Assembly: GCF_000227115.2 (NCBI RefSeq)
Contig: NC_016485.2
Location: 1,154,025 to 1,218,024, forward strand
Length of the DNA: 64,000 nt
Direction of reading: 5' to 3'
Source: Naumovozyma dairenensis CBS 421
Lineage: Eukaryota; Ascomycota; Saccharomycetes; Saccharomycetales; Saccharomycetaceae
A model generated the notes under the pieces. The model was not told the origin of the DNA. It saw nothing but the letters and a program-made list of their open reading frames with translations, and searched no databases. Below are positions 37,647-48,055 of this stretch, piece by piece. The stretch's first letter is position 1. Each line of letters starts with the position of its first letter. The position numbers and the translations under genes are program-made.

Positions 37647-38279
37647 TTACATGATATTACATTTGTTACTACTATTAGGATCAAATCCACCGCTACCTTC
37701 TGCAGCTTCCATTTTCTTTAACAATAGCATCACTGCCTCTTCAATATTGATATCGTCTTTGGCACTACATTCCATAAACTCAGCTCTTAATTTCTTATCA
37801 CTACTGCATATCATATTCGCTAATTTCTCACCTTCTTCTGCGGCGACTATATTCCTATTATCAGCATTAAGTCGTAGATCGATCTTATTACCAACCAGTA
37901 TCACGGGAATATTGTCATACCCAAGTTGGTCTACTAGTTTATCCCATATAATTGGAATCAAATCAAAACTATTCCTATTGACAACATTATAACAAAGTAT
38001 TATACCTTTAACTCCGACGAGTGATTTCAAATTCAATAAAGATACTTCATCTTGGCCAGCTGTATCCAATATCTCCAAAGTAAAATTATGATTTTTGAGT
38101 CGTATTAGTTTAGTAAAATGATTCTCAATTGTAGGATAGTACGATTCCACAAATCGTGATTCCACAAACCGAACAGTAAATGTTGTCTTCCCGACATTCT
38201 TGGCACCCAGTACGGCCACTTTCCTCTGAAGTGCCTTAGCTGTGGCTGCTATGTTTTGATATGAAGTTGAATAATCCAT
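37647..38279 (-). CDS. RHB1: RHB1, Rheb-type small GTPase
   Basis: A 210-residue Ras-superfamily GTPase (S. cerevisiae Rhb1, YCR027C, 209 aa), linked to basic amino-acid uptake and the TOR pathway. G1 is GAKNVGKTT (25-33), the switch I Thr is in YYPTIENHF, G3 is DTAGQDE, G4 is GNKIDL and G5 is CSAKD. It ends in the farnesylation box CNIM (C207). The residue after the second Gly-type position of the P-loop is not the usual Gly, as is known for Rheb proteins. NPP gene and tRNA-Gln are its neighbours, as in S. cerevisiae. Confidence 0.95.
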   Translation of the reverse strand: MDYSTSYQNIAATAKALQRKVAVLGAKNVGKTTFTVRFVESRFVESYYPTIENHFTKLIRLKNHNFTLEILDTAGQDEVSLLNLKSLVGVKGIILCYNVVNRNSFDLIPIIWDKLVDQLGYDNIPVILVGNKIDLRLNADNRNIVAAEEGEKLANMICSSDKKLRAEFMECSAKDDINIEEAVMLLLKKMEAAEGSGGFDPNSSNKCNIM

Positions 38280-38502
38280 GGTTGTGAGTTCTTTTTCTTA
38301 CACTACCTTAAGAGAACAAATAACTCTTTGCTCGGACGCAAGGTGTGCTCGATTGAATAAAGAGTCTTTTTATTCGCATGTCCAGTCGAAATAACATATT
38401 TGTTTAAGTTAATATTGCTTTTAAAATTCAATGTCATCGAACCCTTTTGTTCAGAAAAAAATTTAAAAAAATGGAAAAACGTGTAAAAATGTTCCAAAAA
38501 AA

Positions 38503-38574
38503 AGGTCCTACCCGGATTCGAACCGGGGTTGTCCGGATCAAAACCGAAAGTGATAACCACTACACTATAGGACC
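38503..38574 (-). tRNA. tRNA-Gln(UUG)
   Basis: On the minus strand it reads GGTCCTATAGTGTAGTGGTT.. with anticodon TTG in the loop TTTTGAT, T-arm GGTTCGAATCC, and a paired acceptor stem GGTCCTA/TAGGACC with discriminator T. It is 72 bases, no intron. A run of T (AAAAAAAA on the plus strand) follows as Pol III terminator. I recall a tRNA-Gln(UUG) gene close to RHB1 on S. cerevisiae chromosome III. Confidence 0.97.
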
Positions 38575-38773
38575 CGAATTTTCTGTTGAAAATGTTAAAC
38601 TATCTATAAGTCGTTCTATTGAAACTCTAACTATTATAAAAGAGTGCGCAACTATAAAATATTCTTGTTTCATTGGAGAAGTGAATTTTGGATGATTTAA
38701 TTTAGTATTTGTCATGTTTCAATAACTATAATTGTTGTTATAATTCTCGCTATAGATCTTCTATAGACAGATA

Positions 38774-39253
38774 CGCTCGGAAGCAGCGTTTCCAGTTAAT
38801 CCTGTTATATTATAATTGTAAGATTCCATTGTAGATTAAGATTAGTGCTAAATATAAGGTATAATAAGAGTAATTTAATATCCTCGTTTTAATGTATGTA
38901 AAAGAGTTCGGTTTTCTTCAATATAAATAGTAAATAAATGTATATAAAAAATAATAATATAAAAATAATAACAGGAGAAAGAGAAATCGATACTTCGAGT
39001 TATGGGTCTATTTATATTCTTGTCGATGGTGGAATAGATAATACGAGATCATAATTTTATCGTTGGTATACGAATTGATTGACTAGTTTGGTATTCATCA
39101 ATCGCGTCGCGTCGTGCTGTTACTCACTCGCGTTCCTTCTATCTTTGGTAAGTAGCTCGTGTCTGTTATAGAAGACGTTGTACCAAACTGGATGTCTAGA
39201 CCTTTACCATAGAATATTAATAGTACCTTTATCTTGAACATTGTTCGAGCAAG
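38774..39253 (-). repeat. LTR-like repeat A, left copy
   Basis: A 480-base sequence whose reverse complement matches 57931-58724 (without the inserted LTR there) with scattered substitutions, roughly one in ten by eye. Read on the minus strand it has a TATA-like GAATATAAATAGACC followed by a T-rich stretch, as in a U3-R-U5 order. It ends about 200 bases upstream of tRNA-Gln. The right copy lies about 150 bases upstream of tRNA-Val in the same relative direction, as Ty1-type LTRs do. Clear TG..CA ends are not visible, so the call as an LTR is tentative. Confidence 0.5.
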
Positions 39254-40745
39254 ATATACAAAATATTTAACATACATAAAGTTCTTCCATTTCAGTATTC
39301 GGGTATCTACAAGTAGGTTCTCCTTTTATCTGTCAAGATTTCTTTCTCGAGCTGTTTCTTGTTTCCTTTTTCATCGTTGCACCTATTTCTTTGTTTCATC
39401 TTCTTGTCGATGTAGTTGTTGCTATTTCATCTTTGTATGGTGCATATGTTTCATATCCAACGTAACAACAAATATCGACAGGAAGATATAATGGAAATTA
39501 AAAAAAGTGGTGAAGCGAAGGAAAGGAAAGAACCAAATCAACTTAAATTCTTCCTATATAATTGAAAACATTTTCCTTGAGAGTTGAGGTTGGAAATAAG
39601 ATATAACTGTCCTTTGGGTCAGTTAGATTGGGAGAAATATGTGTGGCAATGATACTCACACATTTTCAAGGTATAACCAGTCGTCCTCTTTTAGCACTTG
39701 CCAAAGAGTACTATACATAACCTATACATATATCTATATATCTCTTATATATTTTATTTCTCTATAATATCTCATCGTGAAGATCTTACTTTTCTCCTTG
39801 TCGTCTCGGCATATCTACCGTACGTTACGGCAATATTGTGTGTCAGTAAATCAAAGTCCTTTTAGCAAATAGACATATATGTACCATATATTCCAATAGT
39901 TCAAGAGTGAAAAATGGAAATAAATATTTTCTAAGCATTATATAGCCTATAGAAAGCAATGAGAGGTTTTGTTGAATGAAGACTTCTAACATTAAAATAA
40001 ATCACTCAGAACCATCAATGTATTGAAACAAACGGATATCTTATTAGCACTGTTGATGAATAATATGTAGTTAGCAGATGCACCCTTAGAGGTTCTGTTT
40101 TATTTTCAAGGGCAATGGTGAGTCAAGCAACTTAAAGAACACCAACTCTCAAGCATAACAAAAATATTTGGATGGATCTTAGTAGAGTTATAGTCTGGAA
40201 GGAAGGGTATTAAATGATGTTACAAAACCTACAAAAAAACCTTTCTAAACTCGTTACAAACCTTTATTCTGGAACGCTTTAACCAACTTGTATTTGTTTG
40301 TTCCGTAAACGACGATATCCCCACTCGATTGCCTTTCTATGATTTATTTTGTAAGATCTTCAGTCCCGCTTAGAAGCTATTCTAGAGTATAGTGTTACGA
40401 AACAGACCATTGTATTGTTGAGAAACATAAATCTTAGTCGTTGCCAAATTAAGCAAGATAAGTAAATTCATTGGAGACCTGAATAGAAATATTTAGTTAT
40501 TTTTTTGAAGCACAAATTCAAGTTAACTAAGAACAGTAATGAAAATTTTTCAGACGCTGTCTGTTATATGGAATTTGCATATTTTTTATTCTTCCACTTA
40601 ACTAAAGCAACTTTACCATATCAACTCCAAAAACCAAGATATCAATATATCCCCAATATAAGTCAAGACTTCTTTAATATTGCATCTTGAACCGACAAAT
40701 ATTAAAGGCTTCCCAATGTTGAAACATGGTGAATAGGTATCTACT
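39254..40745. other. Gene-free stretch between repeats
   Basis: About 1.5 kb present in the left arm and replaced by only about 20 bases in the right arm of the inverted repeat. It contains the solo LTR of family B (39588-39898). The rest is AT-rich without a credible gene; the frames at 39234-39491 and 40505-40690 look accidental. Confidence 0.5.
39588..39898 (+). mobile_element. Solo LTR, family B, left copy
   Basis: 311 bases that match 58364-58686 in the same direction over their whole length. The start GGTTGGAAATAAGATATAAC and the end ATATATTCCAATA form the inverted ends expected of a TGTTGGAA..TTCCAACA Ty-type LTR. The flanks GTTGA (39583-39587) and GTTCA (39899-39903) look like a 5-base target duplication with one change. 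No internal retrotransposon coding region is present, so it is a solo LTR. Confidence 0.75.
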
Positions 40746-41194
40746 ATTTTGAATCATAACTAAAGGCCTAGCTGACGCCATGTTAACCTTCAATGTAAAT
40801 GGTAGCGCCGCTAGATTTGAACTGTTCATTTGATAGAGTACTGATCAGCCCAAAAAAACGCCACACTATAGTAGCTTAATACCTGGCCTATGTAAAGGAA
40901 GAACATCGATTATTAGTTAAAAAGAAAAATAATATTCTATTAAACTTTATTCTATTTGTATATATATATATCGTATATATCATGCATTATTTTCTTTTTG
41001 TTTAAGATAATCCATCACAAAATCAATAAGCGGACATAAAGAAAATTGAAATACATATCACTGTCTAGATGAAGCAAGTAAAAAAGAAAGAGATCGTAGA
41101 CCATTCATTCCTCTAGTTAGAGTCCTAAAATAGCAGATTCAATGGCTAGGTTCAATTCTAGGAAGAGTACCAGTGGTTAACTTGGTAATCATCT
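40746..41194 (-). repeat. Inner inverted-repeat arm, left part
   Basis: The reverse complement matches 57477-57909. Over this length I find only small insertions and deletions and no clear base substitution. It contains the 3' flank and the last about 20 codons of a second PAU-like gene (see next entry). The homology starts at ATTTTGAATC and is cut by the N run. Confidence 0.8.
41128..41194 (-). pseudogene. PAU-like gene fragment, second copy, cut by assembly gap
   Basis: The reverse complement corresponds to the last codons and stop of the gene at 57177-57545. Compared with that gene it has about five single-base insertions within 70 bases, so the frame is broken. All changes are insertions and they cluster beside the N gap. 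They may therefore be assembly errors and the real copy may be intact. Confidence 0.6.
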
Positions 41195-41294
41195 NNNNNN
41201 NNNNNNNNNNNNNNNNNNNNNNNNNNNNNNNNNNNNNNNNNNNNNNNNNNNNNNNNNNNNNNNNNNNNNNNNNNNNNNNNNNNNNNNNNNNNNN
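41195..41294. other. Assembly gap of 100 N
   Basis: A placeholder-length gap. By comparison with the right arm, about 950 bases corresponding to 56527-57476 are missing here, including most of a PAU-like gene. Confidence 0.9.
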
Positions 41295-41515
41295 TAGTGC
41301 CTTTAACGAAGGTTGTAACGAGATGTTACGACTACGTTCCCACCGTATACGTTCCTGGATTGACGCTATATTCAAGAAACAAGGTCGAGAAAAAGTGCCG
41401 AGATAACTCCGTAAACGACTCTTGTAATCCGGAGATCAAAAAAGAACAGTTCGACTTTTTCTTAGAAAAACGAGAACAAGTTGAAGTAAACCAATTGCAA
41501 GAGGCATGACTTGAA
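41295..41515 (+). repeat. Inner inverted-repeat arm, right of gap, with ORF relic
   Basis: The reverse complement of 56309-56526. It carries an unrecognised reading frame ending in QFDFFLEKREQVEVNQLQEA, here interrupted by single-base indels relative to the other copy. The homology ends at GGCATGACTTGAA. Confidence 0.75.
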
Positions 41516-42544
41516 ATAGTGCCGATTCAACATCGTATATTAACATTTTTGATTTTATTTTTTTTTCTAAGATCTGTCATGATGGAAAAATAGAACAGCA
41601 CTAGGCCACAACCAATTTATATACCCGGTTTACACAGATACAAAAATAAAGAATATATAAGTACGTAGAGATTTTCAGTAAATAGAGTAGCATACGACAC
41701 AACAACAGTCTTAAATTGATTTGCACATATGATGTCATCCTTAAACAGAGTTGGGTATGCTGGGCGGGTTTTCACACATTTTCTACTCACGTATGTACGT
41801 TGGGATTGCAAACGATCTAATTTTGTTCAACATCTTTTCAACTGTGTAAACACTGGTATAACAATGAAATAGTTTGAGAATATACATAGCTTTTACTATG
41901 GTCTATCGTAGAAAGCGTACTATGGTGGGGAATTTATATTGTTCTTGGATGTAAGCTGTAATTTCCACTTTGGATCTTGGAAAATTTTGTGTAGTAGGTA
42001 TTTTTAGCACAAATTTTTTGAACAGCATTTTAATGTTTAGAGTGGCGTAGATAGGACTAACATGATGTATCTGTAAACTATTGAATGTTATTTGAGGTAC
42101 TTATTCATTTTGATGTATATTTTATGACCTAAAATAAGAAACGACACACAAGAGGGGATGCTTGGTTTTGGGATGAATGGACGACAGAGCCATTGTATTA
42201 CATAAATGGGTAGGGCATGAGAGAGAGAATAAAATTTTATGCACAGAGAAACATTAGAAGAACGAGAAGAAAAGAAAAGCGATGAAAAGTTTTCCTAGGG
42301 GTTATTAGTGTACCGGACTTGACGAAAGAGGCGGTCGAGAGCAACGGAAATGAATAATTCATGGATATATAACAAGTGGAACTTTTAGAGGATATATTTA
42401 AAAACGTTCGTCTTCTTTTAAATATGTTTAAATACGAAAAAATAATCAAGTAATAAAAATACTATCGAATTAGAGCACTTTGTGTCACGGTTTAATACCT
42501 ATTATATTACATTCATAAAAAAATTAATAGTGAAATAAAAATTA
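41516..42544. other. Gene-free stretch before tRNA-Ile
   Basis: About 1 kb, AT-rich. The frames at 41617-41811 and 42237-42449 show no recognisable protein. Nothing else supported. Confidence 0.5.
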
Positions 42545-42618
42545 TGGTCTCTAGCGGGATCGAACCGCTGATCCCCGCGTTATTAGCACGGTGCCTTAAC
42601 CAACTGGGCCAAGAGACC
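42545..42618 (-). tRNA. tRNA-Ile(AAU)
   Basis: On the minus strand it reads GGTCTCTTGGCCCAGTTGGT.. with anticodon AAT in the loop CTAATAA and T-arm GGTTCGATCCC. The acceptor stem GGTCTCT/AGAGACC is paired, with discriminator A. It is 74 bases, no intron, and is followed by a T run. Confidence 0.97.
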
Positions 42619-42633
42619 TTTTTATTGAAGTTT

Positions 42634-42904
42634 TGTTGTATTGAGGGCTCGGATCAGTGCGGTTTCAGTGGCGAGATACTAAAGTTAAATACTTAATATA
42701 AAGACTTGCAGTGGAAGCGACTTCTTAAGTATGCGAGTATCTGCTTAATTCAATTATCGTTATTCTTCTTCTTGTCCTATTTAGTATATAATTATAAACA
42801 TATATAATTATTAAGGACATAGTATTGGGATCTTATTAAGATCATCTTACTCGATATTTATACGTTTCTAAAACGTGTTTATTATCGAGGATTCTAGTAT
42901 ACAA
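42634..42904 (-). mobile_element. Ty3-sigma-like solo LTR at the tRNA-Ile start
   Basis: Read on the plus strand it starts TGTTGTATTGAGGGCTCGGA, which resembles the reverse complement of the 3' end of the S. cerevisiae Ty3 sigma LTR (..GAGCCCG TAATACAACA). It starts 16 bases upstream of the mature 5' end of tRNA-Ile, the position where Ty3 integrates, near the Pol III initiation site. The other end, GAGGATTCTAGTATACAA (to 42904), is less sure. No internal region is present. Length is about 271 bases against about 340 for sigma. Confidence 0.55.
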
Positions 42905-42986
42905 TTCTGTCGATCAGTTTGGCTTATTCAACTTCATTAGTTATTTCCTCAATGGGTAATTTCATGTATTGTGATTGGGTGTGCAT

Positions 42987-43047
42987 CATGTTTCAAGTTA
43001 GTTCATGTTTCAAGTTAGTTCAAGTTAGTTCATGTTTCAAGTTAGTT
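42987..43047. repeat. Short tandem repeat of TCATGTTTCAAGTTAGT
   Basis: Three full units of TCATGTTTCAAGTTAGT, with a partial unit TCAAGTTAGT inserted before the last. Confidence 0.85.
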
Positions 43048-44090
43048 ATTCTATATCGGATGCGGCACTCGTATACCGAGATGCAATGGTAGGGGAAATC
43101 CGGTTATTGATATCGGATAGCGGGTTAATCGAGTTTGACCTAAAGTAGTGATTTCACAATACCAAAAGTTTTTACGTTCTGACTAATTTGATGAAGAAAT
43201 AACTGATTTGATGAAGAGCTACTAAATCCACATCACGAGGTCACAATCCAATAAGCGAATAAAAAGTTATAAAGCTTGTTCAATATTCTAATCACAGGCA
43301 ATTAATCGATCGTTATAAGTACTCTGAAGTAAAATTAGGTTAATATCGTAACAAGTTAGGAGGGCAATACATTCTTGGAACTTAGTTACCTCTGGTTGAG
43401 GCCCCATGCGTAAAATAAAACCCATATTTATTAACACCGTTCTCATAGTCTTCCCACTTTTAATTATTTGGGACTTTAGGTACTAATGCATACGGTTGGC
43501 AGAAATTGTAAGCAGTACCTCTTAAGAATAAAAAAAAATATCAGAACATCTAACATAGTTCAGCAAAAGAAATTCAAATATAATCCTATATTTGTAGCTA
43601 CGATGTATGTACTATACATAACGGGTCCAGTTCATTGTTCTCCGAATGTTATTTACAACATATTACTACTCTTGAAGCAATTGGAAACATTACCTCCATA
43701 ACATATATTGTACTAAATAATTCCTTCTAACGCGGATCAAAAGATTTTTTCAAATCTAGGATATATTATTCATAGTTGTTAGTACGTACACAGTCGGCGG
43801 TTGTTGCAATTAATTCATGATGAACAACACTCAAGTTATAATAAAGCAAAGGATTATTAATCGTAGCATATTGAAGTAATTCTACCCCTTAAACCAGAGC
43901 CAATATATCTCAACTCTTATTCCATATATAGTTCATGTTATGACATACATTCAAATCAACCGCGCAGTTCGGCTTTAAAAGTAGAATGTAAATTACTTGA
44001 AGAAGTCTAGCCGCCAATAACAGATGAAGTACCCAACAAATAAGATTGAACATTTAACCCATCAAACGAAATTATTGTATTAGATGGGAC
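43048..44090. other. Upstream region of MAK32
   Basis: About 1 kb, AT-rich. Frame 43486-43701 resembles nothing known to me. It contains the MAK32 promoter; no clear site is visible. Confidence 0.45.
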
Positions 44091-45185
44091 ATGAAACAAC
44101 CGATTCTGTTCACTACAAATGGGATGTTTATCCTCGACGAGATCCATTCTAATATGGATGAAACTTTCTATGATGTGCCTGGAGGAGCTGGGACGTTTAC
44201 CATGTTAGGCGCCACTTTGGTTCTAAGCTCAATTACTAGACATTCATTTCAAGAGATTGGGTGGATAGTCGATCGAGGAAAGGACTTCCCTGATACCATG
44301 ACTCGATTGATAGAATCATGGAACTCGGGCGCTATCTTTAGAGATGATGGTACAAGGCTTACTACGAGAGGTTTGAATTGTTACGGTGATAATGACTCCA
44401 GGTCATTTCAGTTTACCACAGAGAAGAAACAAATTGGTGTTAAAGATTGGGTAGGAACGGTATGTGATGTTACAAGCATCCAAAAACTTCGAGGACTTCA
44501 TCTTGTATGTTCCTCAATACGGTGTAACTCTATCCTCGACGATTTGGCGCATATTACAGATGAATCTTCAGGCTCCAATTTAGTGTGCATTTGGGAACCT
44601 TTTCCTGATGAATGCACTGTAGAGAATCAAAAAGAAATTTTGAAAATAGTACAAAGAGACGAAAGAATCCTATTTTCCCCTAATATTAAAGAAGCTGCCC
44701 AGTTGTTCGGATTAGAAGAGCCATCTTCTTTACTAAGTTGTTACGGTATTATGCGTATCGTAGAGAAATTCTTAAAGCCTGAAGATATATGTGTTTTAAG
44801 ATGCGGTAAATTAGGGAGTATTACCTCAAAACCATCAAAAGACCCTTGTTCCGATAGGGAAATTATACATTTCCCTGCATATCATGATAAGGACAATACT
44901 AAGGTTATTGATCCAACGGGAGGAGGAAATTCATTTTTGGGTGGTTTCGCAATGGGCTATATCTTGACTCAAGACTTGGATATCGCAAACGTGTGTGCTA
45001 ATATTTCAGCTGGCTGTATTATCGAACAAGTTGGTGTACCAGTTATAGATCATAATAACGACGTAAAATGGAATGGTCTGTCATTTGCTGAAAGGTTAGA
45101 ACATTATATTATGGTTCATGAGCTAAACTATGACATAAAAGCTATAAAGGATAAACTAGTTCACTCTACATACAAAAGTAGCTAG
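44091..45185 (+). CDS. MAK32: MAK32, PfkB/ribokinase-like protein
   Basis: A 364-residue protein matching S. cerevisiae Mak32 (YCR019W, 363 aa), needed for stability of the L-A killer-virus system. The PfkB-type carbohydrate-kinase fold is visible: N-terminal FDVPGGAGTF-type glycine motif at DVPGGAGTFTMLGA, and C-terminal DPTGGGNSFLGGFAMGY, where the usual PfkB catalytic sequence is DTxGAGD. The catalytic Asp position is Asn here (GGGNS), as I believe is the case for Mak32 itself, so it may not be a kinase. It is convergent with PET18 with only 18 bases between the stops. Confidence 0.93.
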   Translation: MKQPILFTTNGMFILDEIHSNMDETFYDVPGGAGTFTMLGATLVLSSITRHSFQEIGWIVDRGKDFPDTMTRLIESWNSGAIFRDDGTRLTTRGLNCYGDNDSRSFQFTTEKKQIGVKDWVGTVCDVTSIQKLRGLHLVCSSIRCNSILDDLAHITDESSGSNLVCIWEPFPDECTVENQKEILKIVQRDERILFSPNIKEAAQLFGLEEPSSLLSCYGIMRIVEKFLKPEDICVLRCGKLGSITSKPSKDPCSDREIIHFPAYHDKDNTKVIDPTGGGNSFLGGFAMGYILTQDLDIANVCANISAGCIIEQVGVPVIDHNNDVKWNGLSFAERLEHYIMVHELNYDIKAIKDKLVHSTYKSS

Positions 45186-45203
45186 CCAGAATTCCTATTG
45201 GAC

Positions 45204-45851
45204 CTAAGCAGAATAACAACTGTCAAAGAATTCAAACTCCAATTCTGTTGTTTTGACAAATATTTCCTCAACCTCTTCAACGGGGTATTTATCCACTTGA
45301 TTCTTCAAGAATGTACACCAACTTTCAAAATGTTCACCATCATGTAAATCAATCCAAGTTTGATATTTCCAGTGTAAGTTCTCCTTTCTTGGAAGATCAT
45401 GGGCCCACTTCAAATAGACTTGTTCCAAGCACCATAAGAATGTAATCAATTCGCAGTATTTCAAAGAGTGATCAGCTTTCAATTCTTCCAATAGTTGGAC
45501 ATATTTATCTATGCCTGGAATAATAGTTGTACTAAATTTCTTCCTTTCTTCTTCAGACACAGAAGGCGCCAATAATTCTAAACAATCTCTGAAATATGTA
45601 TTTTCATCATTGGCAAAGAATCCAATTTTTTTGGCTAACGTAATTAAACTATCAGTATCTGGCGCTAAAGAGGTGATCTTACAGATTAATCTTAGACTCA
45701 CTTCAAAAAATTGTAAATCTTGTGCTAGGTAGATGTATAATGAACGATCATCCAAAGTACCTTGACATAATTCCTTTGTGAATACATGTTCGGTTGCTTT
45801 TTTGTAAATAGATTGGTATTTAATTAATAAAGTTTCACTAGTTGAGGGCAT
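45204..45851 (-). CDS. PET18: PET18, TenA/THI-4-like protein
   Basis: A 215-residue helical protein of the TenA family (S. cerevisiae Pet18, YCR020C, 215 aa). TenA proteins act in thiamine salvage; the role of Pet18 is not established. Family-type sequences are [37 protein letters not shown] and [17 protein letters not shown], with the final EFFDSCY. It is convergent with MAK32 and stands in the conserved MAK32-PET18-MAK31-HTL1 order. Confidence 0.94.
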   Translation of the reverse strand: MPSTSETLLIKYQSIYKKATEHVFTKELCQGTLDDRSLYIYLAQDLQFFEVSLRLICKITSLAPDTDSLITLAKKIGFFANDENTYFRDCLELLAPSVSEEERKKFSTTIIPGIDKYVQLLEELKADHSLKYCELITFLWCLEQVYLKWAHDLPRKENLHWKYQTWIDLHDGEHFESWCTFLKNQVDKYPVEEVEEIFVKTTELEFEFFDSCYSA

Positions 45852-46122
45852 TTTTGTATTTCGGTAGATTTTGTTCGAGGATAAAAAAAGAATTTATATA
45901 TTGACAAATATCTGATACTTCTGATTTGTTTGATAAGTCTATACAAAATGGAAGAGTAAATAGTTTATTTAAGAGTATTCGATTGTCTACTAGTTAAAGT
46001 GGCCTTTGCTTTTTATACTTTATATTTCATGACATGCAAAAAAGTCTCCAGTAGACAACTCGGAAACTTAAAGAGCAATACGAGAGAATGCCGATTAATG
46101 GACAAAGTTTTTATTCAAAAAT

Positions 46123-46413
46123 TCAAACTATAGAACTCAACATTTCATTTTTCAACGTGACCAACTTATTCACCTTAGTTTTCGTTATTTTTATCGACAT
46201 TATAGTATCACTAGGCACACTAACAAGTCCCATAAGTCTGTCATTATATTTTGCATTAGTTATGTCTTTTGTAATAGTTCGCTCCCATACGTAATCCAAT
46301 AACAAGTTAGCCTGCGAATCGACGGCTACCAATGTCCCTTGTATGAATCTTTCCTTGCTCAATGTGATATATAGAGTACATCCAATAAAATCTCCAAGTT
46401 TAAGGTGTTCCAT
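46123..46413 (-). CDS. MAK31: MAK31, Sm-like subunit of N-acetyltransferase NatC
   Basis: A 96-residue Sm-fold protein (S. cerevisiae Mak31, YCR020C-A, 88 aa). With Mak3 and Mak10 it forms NatC, which acetylates N-terminal Met before hydrophobic residues. One target is the L-A virus coat protein, hence the killer-maintenance phenotype. Sm1 is visible in LGDFIGCTLYITLSKERFIQGTLVAVDSQANLLLDYV and Sm2 in LMGLVSVPSDTIMSIKI. It is divergent from HTL1. Confidence 0.93.
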   Translation of the reverse strand: MEHLKLGDFIGCTLYITLSKERFIQGTLVAVDSQANLLLDYVWERTITKDITNAKYNDRLMGLVSVPSDTIMSIKITKTKVNKLVTLKNEMLSSIV

Positions 46414-46625
46414 CCTGTAGTTACCATACTTTCAGTTTCCTTTCCTCTGCTCTCTTCTTAAGAATGCACATCTTGTCACGTTAAGTTTTTATTTAGCATT
46501 GAATTTCCACTACCTATGGAAAAAGATCCAGACAAAAGTTGAACTTTTCAAACAAAGAAAACAAATAAAGTGGAAGAGACATGGAAGTAAAACACTAAAG
46601 CAAAGAATATAAATATACAGGAAGA

Positions 46626-46841
46626 ATGTCTTCAACACCTACTGCTGGGAACCGTGATATATCGCTGGAGAATGATTGTTTAAAGACACTTACTGCCCAT
46701 GAATTATTATCACGTAGAGAGAATATGTGTGAATTATTTAATTTGGTTGATGATTCCCAAAGAAGGATCCCACTAAATAAGAATCTGTTAGAAGATATGA
46801 AGGCAAGACTCGAGAAAATGAAGAACTCGAATGATGAATAA
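46626..46841 (+). CDS. HTL1: HTL1, small subunit of the RSC chromatin remodeller
   Basis: A 71-residue protein at the position of S. cerevisiae HTL1 (YCR020W-B, 78 aa), divergent from MAK31. Htl1 is a RSC component needed for ploidy maintenance and growth at high temperature. The visible core is LSRRENMCELFNLVDDSQRRIPLNKNLLEDMKARLEKM, helical and charged. Identity rests on synteny, size and this core. Confidence 0.88.
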   Translation: MSSTPTAGNRDISLENDCLKTLTAHELLSRRENMCELFNLVDDSQRRIPLNKNLLEDMKARLEKMKNSNDE

Positions 46842-47157
46842 GACCTCCATATTGCATTACTCAATGTCAAAACGTGGAATGACTTTCATTGCATCAATTT
46901 TTACATATAAAGAAATCGGATAGTAAACTGTCATAAATAAGAAGAGTCCAAATGGCTATATTCGAATGATCTACGTATGTGATGAGTACCTATGGATTGT
47001 ACTTTTGAGACTGATCTTTTTACAGAATTGCAGACTATGGAACACATGTAGAAATCTTTTCATGTCGAGTTCTGCTCGATTATATATTTGTTTATTTGTT
47101 ATATCTATTATTTTTGTTATGATCCATTATTAATATATGTTAATATTATATTTTTTA
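46842..47157. other. Convergent intergenic HTL1 / unknown gene
   Basis: 316 AT-rich bases with the two 3' ends; nothing else visible. Confidence 0.5.
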
Positions 47158-47817
47158 TTACCAACTTCTTCCAAAAGTGTTGATTACGTCTATATAGTTA
47201 TATATTTTAGGATTTAAACCATGGAAATTAATTGATTCTATGGGTGGTTTCTTGTCGCACTGTAAAATTTCCAAAATCTCGGAATAAATCTTCGAAGAAT
47301 TAGCATCTTCAGGGTTTTCTTTAATATCTAAGGATTCGACCCCAGAGATATCATTTAAATTTGAAAAATGTCTATTTTGTCCTTGCTTGTATATTCGAAG
47401 AGTACTTTCAATTCTAGAAGATATGATTTCACACGCGTCATTATCAGTTAAACTATTTGAGGTGGAAGAAAAGTCATCTGTAAAACCAACATCGACGTTG
47501 AATTGTCGATATGTTTCACATTCTTGGCCCTGGCGTATGTGCGATCCCAGTAAACTCACATTGGAAGTTGTATCAGCATTATCCATTTCCGTGTAAATTT
47601 GGGTTTCATTTCTATGGTTTAGTGATATTGTAGAGTCTTTGAGATGTTTCGAAAACCTTCTCCATTTATGTTTATCTTTTTCAATTTGTACTCCTCTGTG
47701 CTCCTTTTCTTCTAAGTCTTTATATGAGAGTAACTTGATGTCCCTTTTCTTATGTCGATGAACTTTATGGTTCTTTCGTTTAGCAATAAAATTATAGAAT
47801 GATTTCAGATGTCTCAT
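47158..47817 (-). CDS. Unrecognised 219-residue protein
   Basis: An intact frame of 219 residues that I cannot assign. It does not fit the S. cerevisiae gene order after HTL1 (HSP30 and others). The first 60 residues are strongly basic (KRKNHKVHRHKKRD, KDKHKWRRFSKHLK) and could bind nucleic acid or a membrane. The middle is Ser/Asp/Asn-rich and probably disordered. The last 50 residues (SSKIYSEILEILQCDKKPP..FHGLNPKIYNYIDVINTFGRSW) look folded. There is no signal peptide or membrane helix. Codon use resembles that of lowly expressed neighbours. The tRNA-Lys gene lies upstream of it. Confidence 0.65.
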   Translation of the reverse strand: MRHLKSFYNFIAKRKNHKVHRHKKRDIKLLSYKDLEEKEHRGVQIEKDKHKWRRFSKHLKDSTISLNHRNETQIYTEMDNADTTSNVSLLGSHIRQGQECETYRQFNVDVGFTDDFSSTSNSLTDNDACEIISSRIESTLRIYKQGQNRHFSNLNDISGVESLDIKENPEDANSSKIYSEILEILQCDKKPPIESINFHGLNPKIYNYIDVINTFGRSW

Positions 47818-48055
47818 TTGTTATTCTTATATTTTTTCTCAAGCAAATGAAGATGCCAGTTATATTACGGTTATAATTAGCAACAAGCTTTTAGTCCATT
47901 CCTAACATATGTATAGTGTATACAGAAGTGAATCAATTCAATTCTAAGGTTGGCGTTTTGTATTTGGCATGTTCTGCATTCTAAGATATTATCAATTTTA
48001 GACGACAGACAATCACAATTTGTGTCATCTCGTATAACAAAAAACCAAAAAAGAA

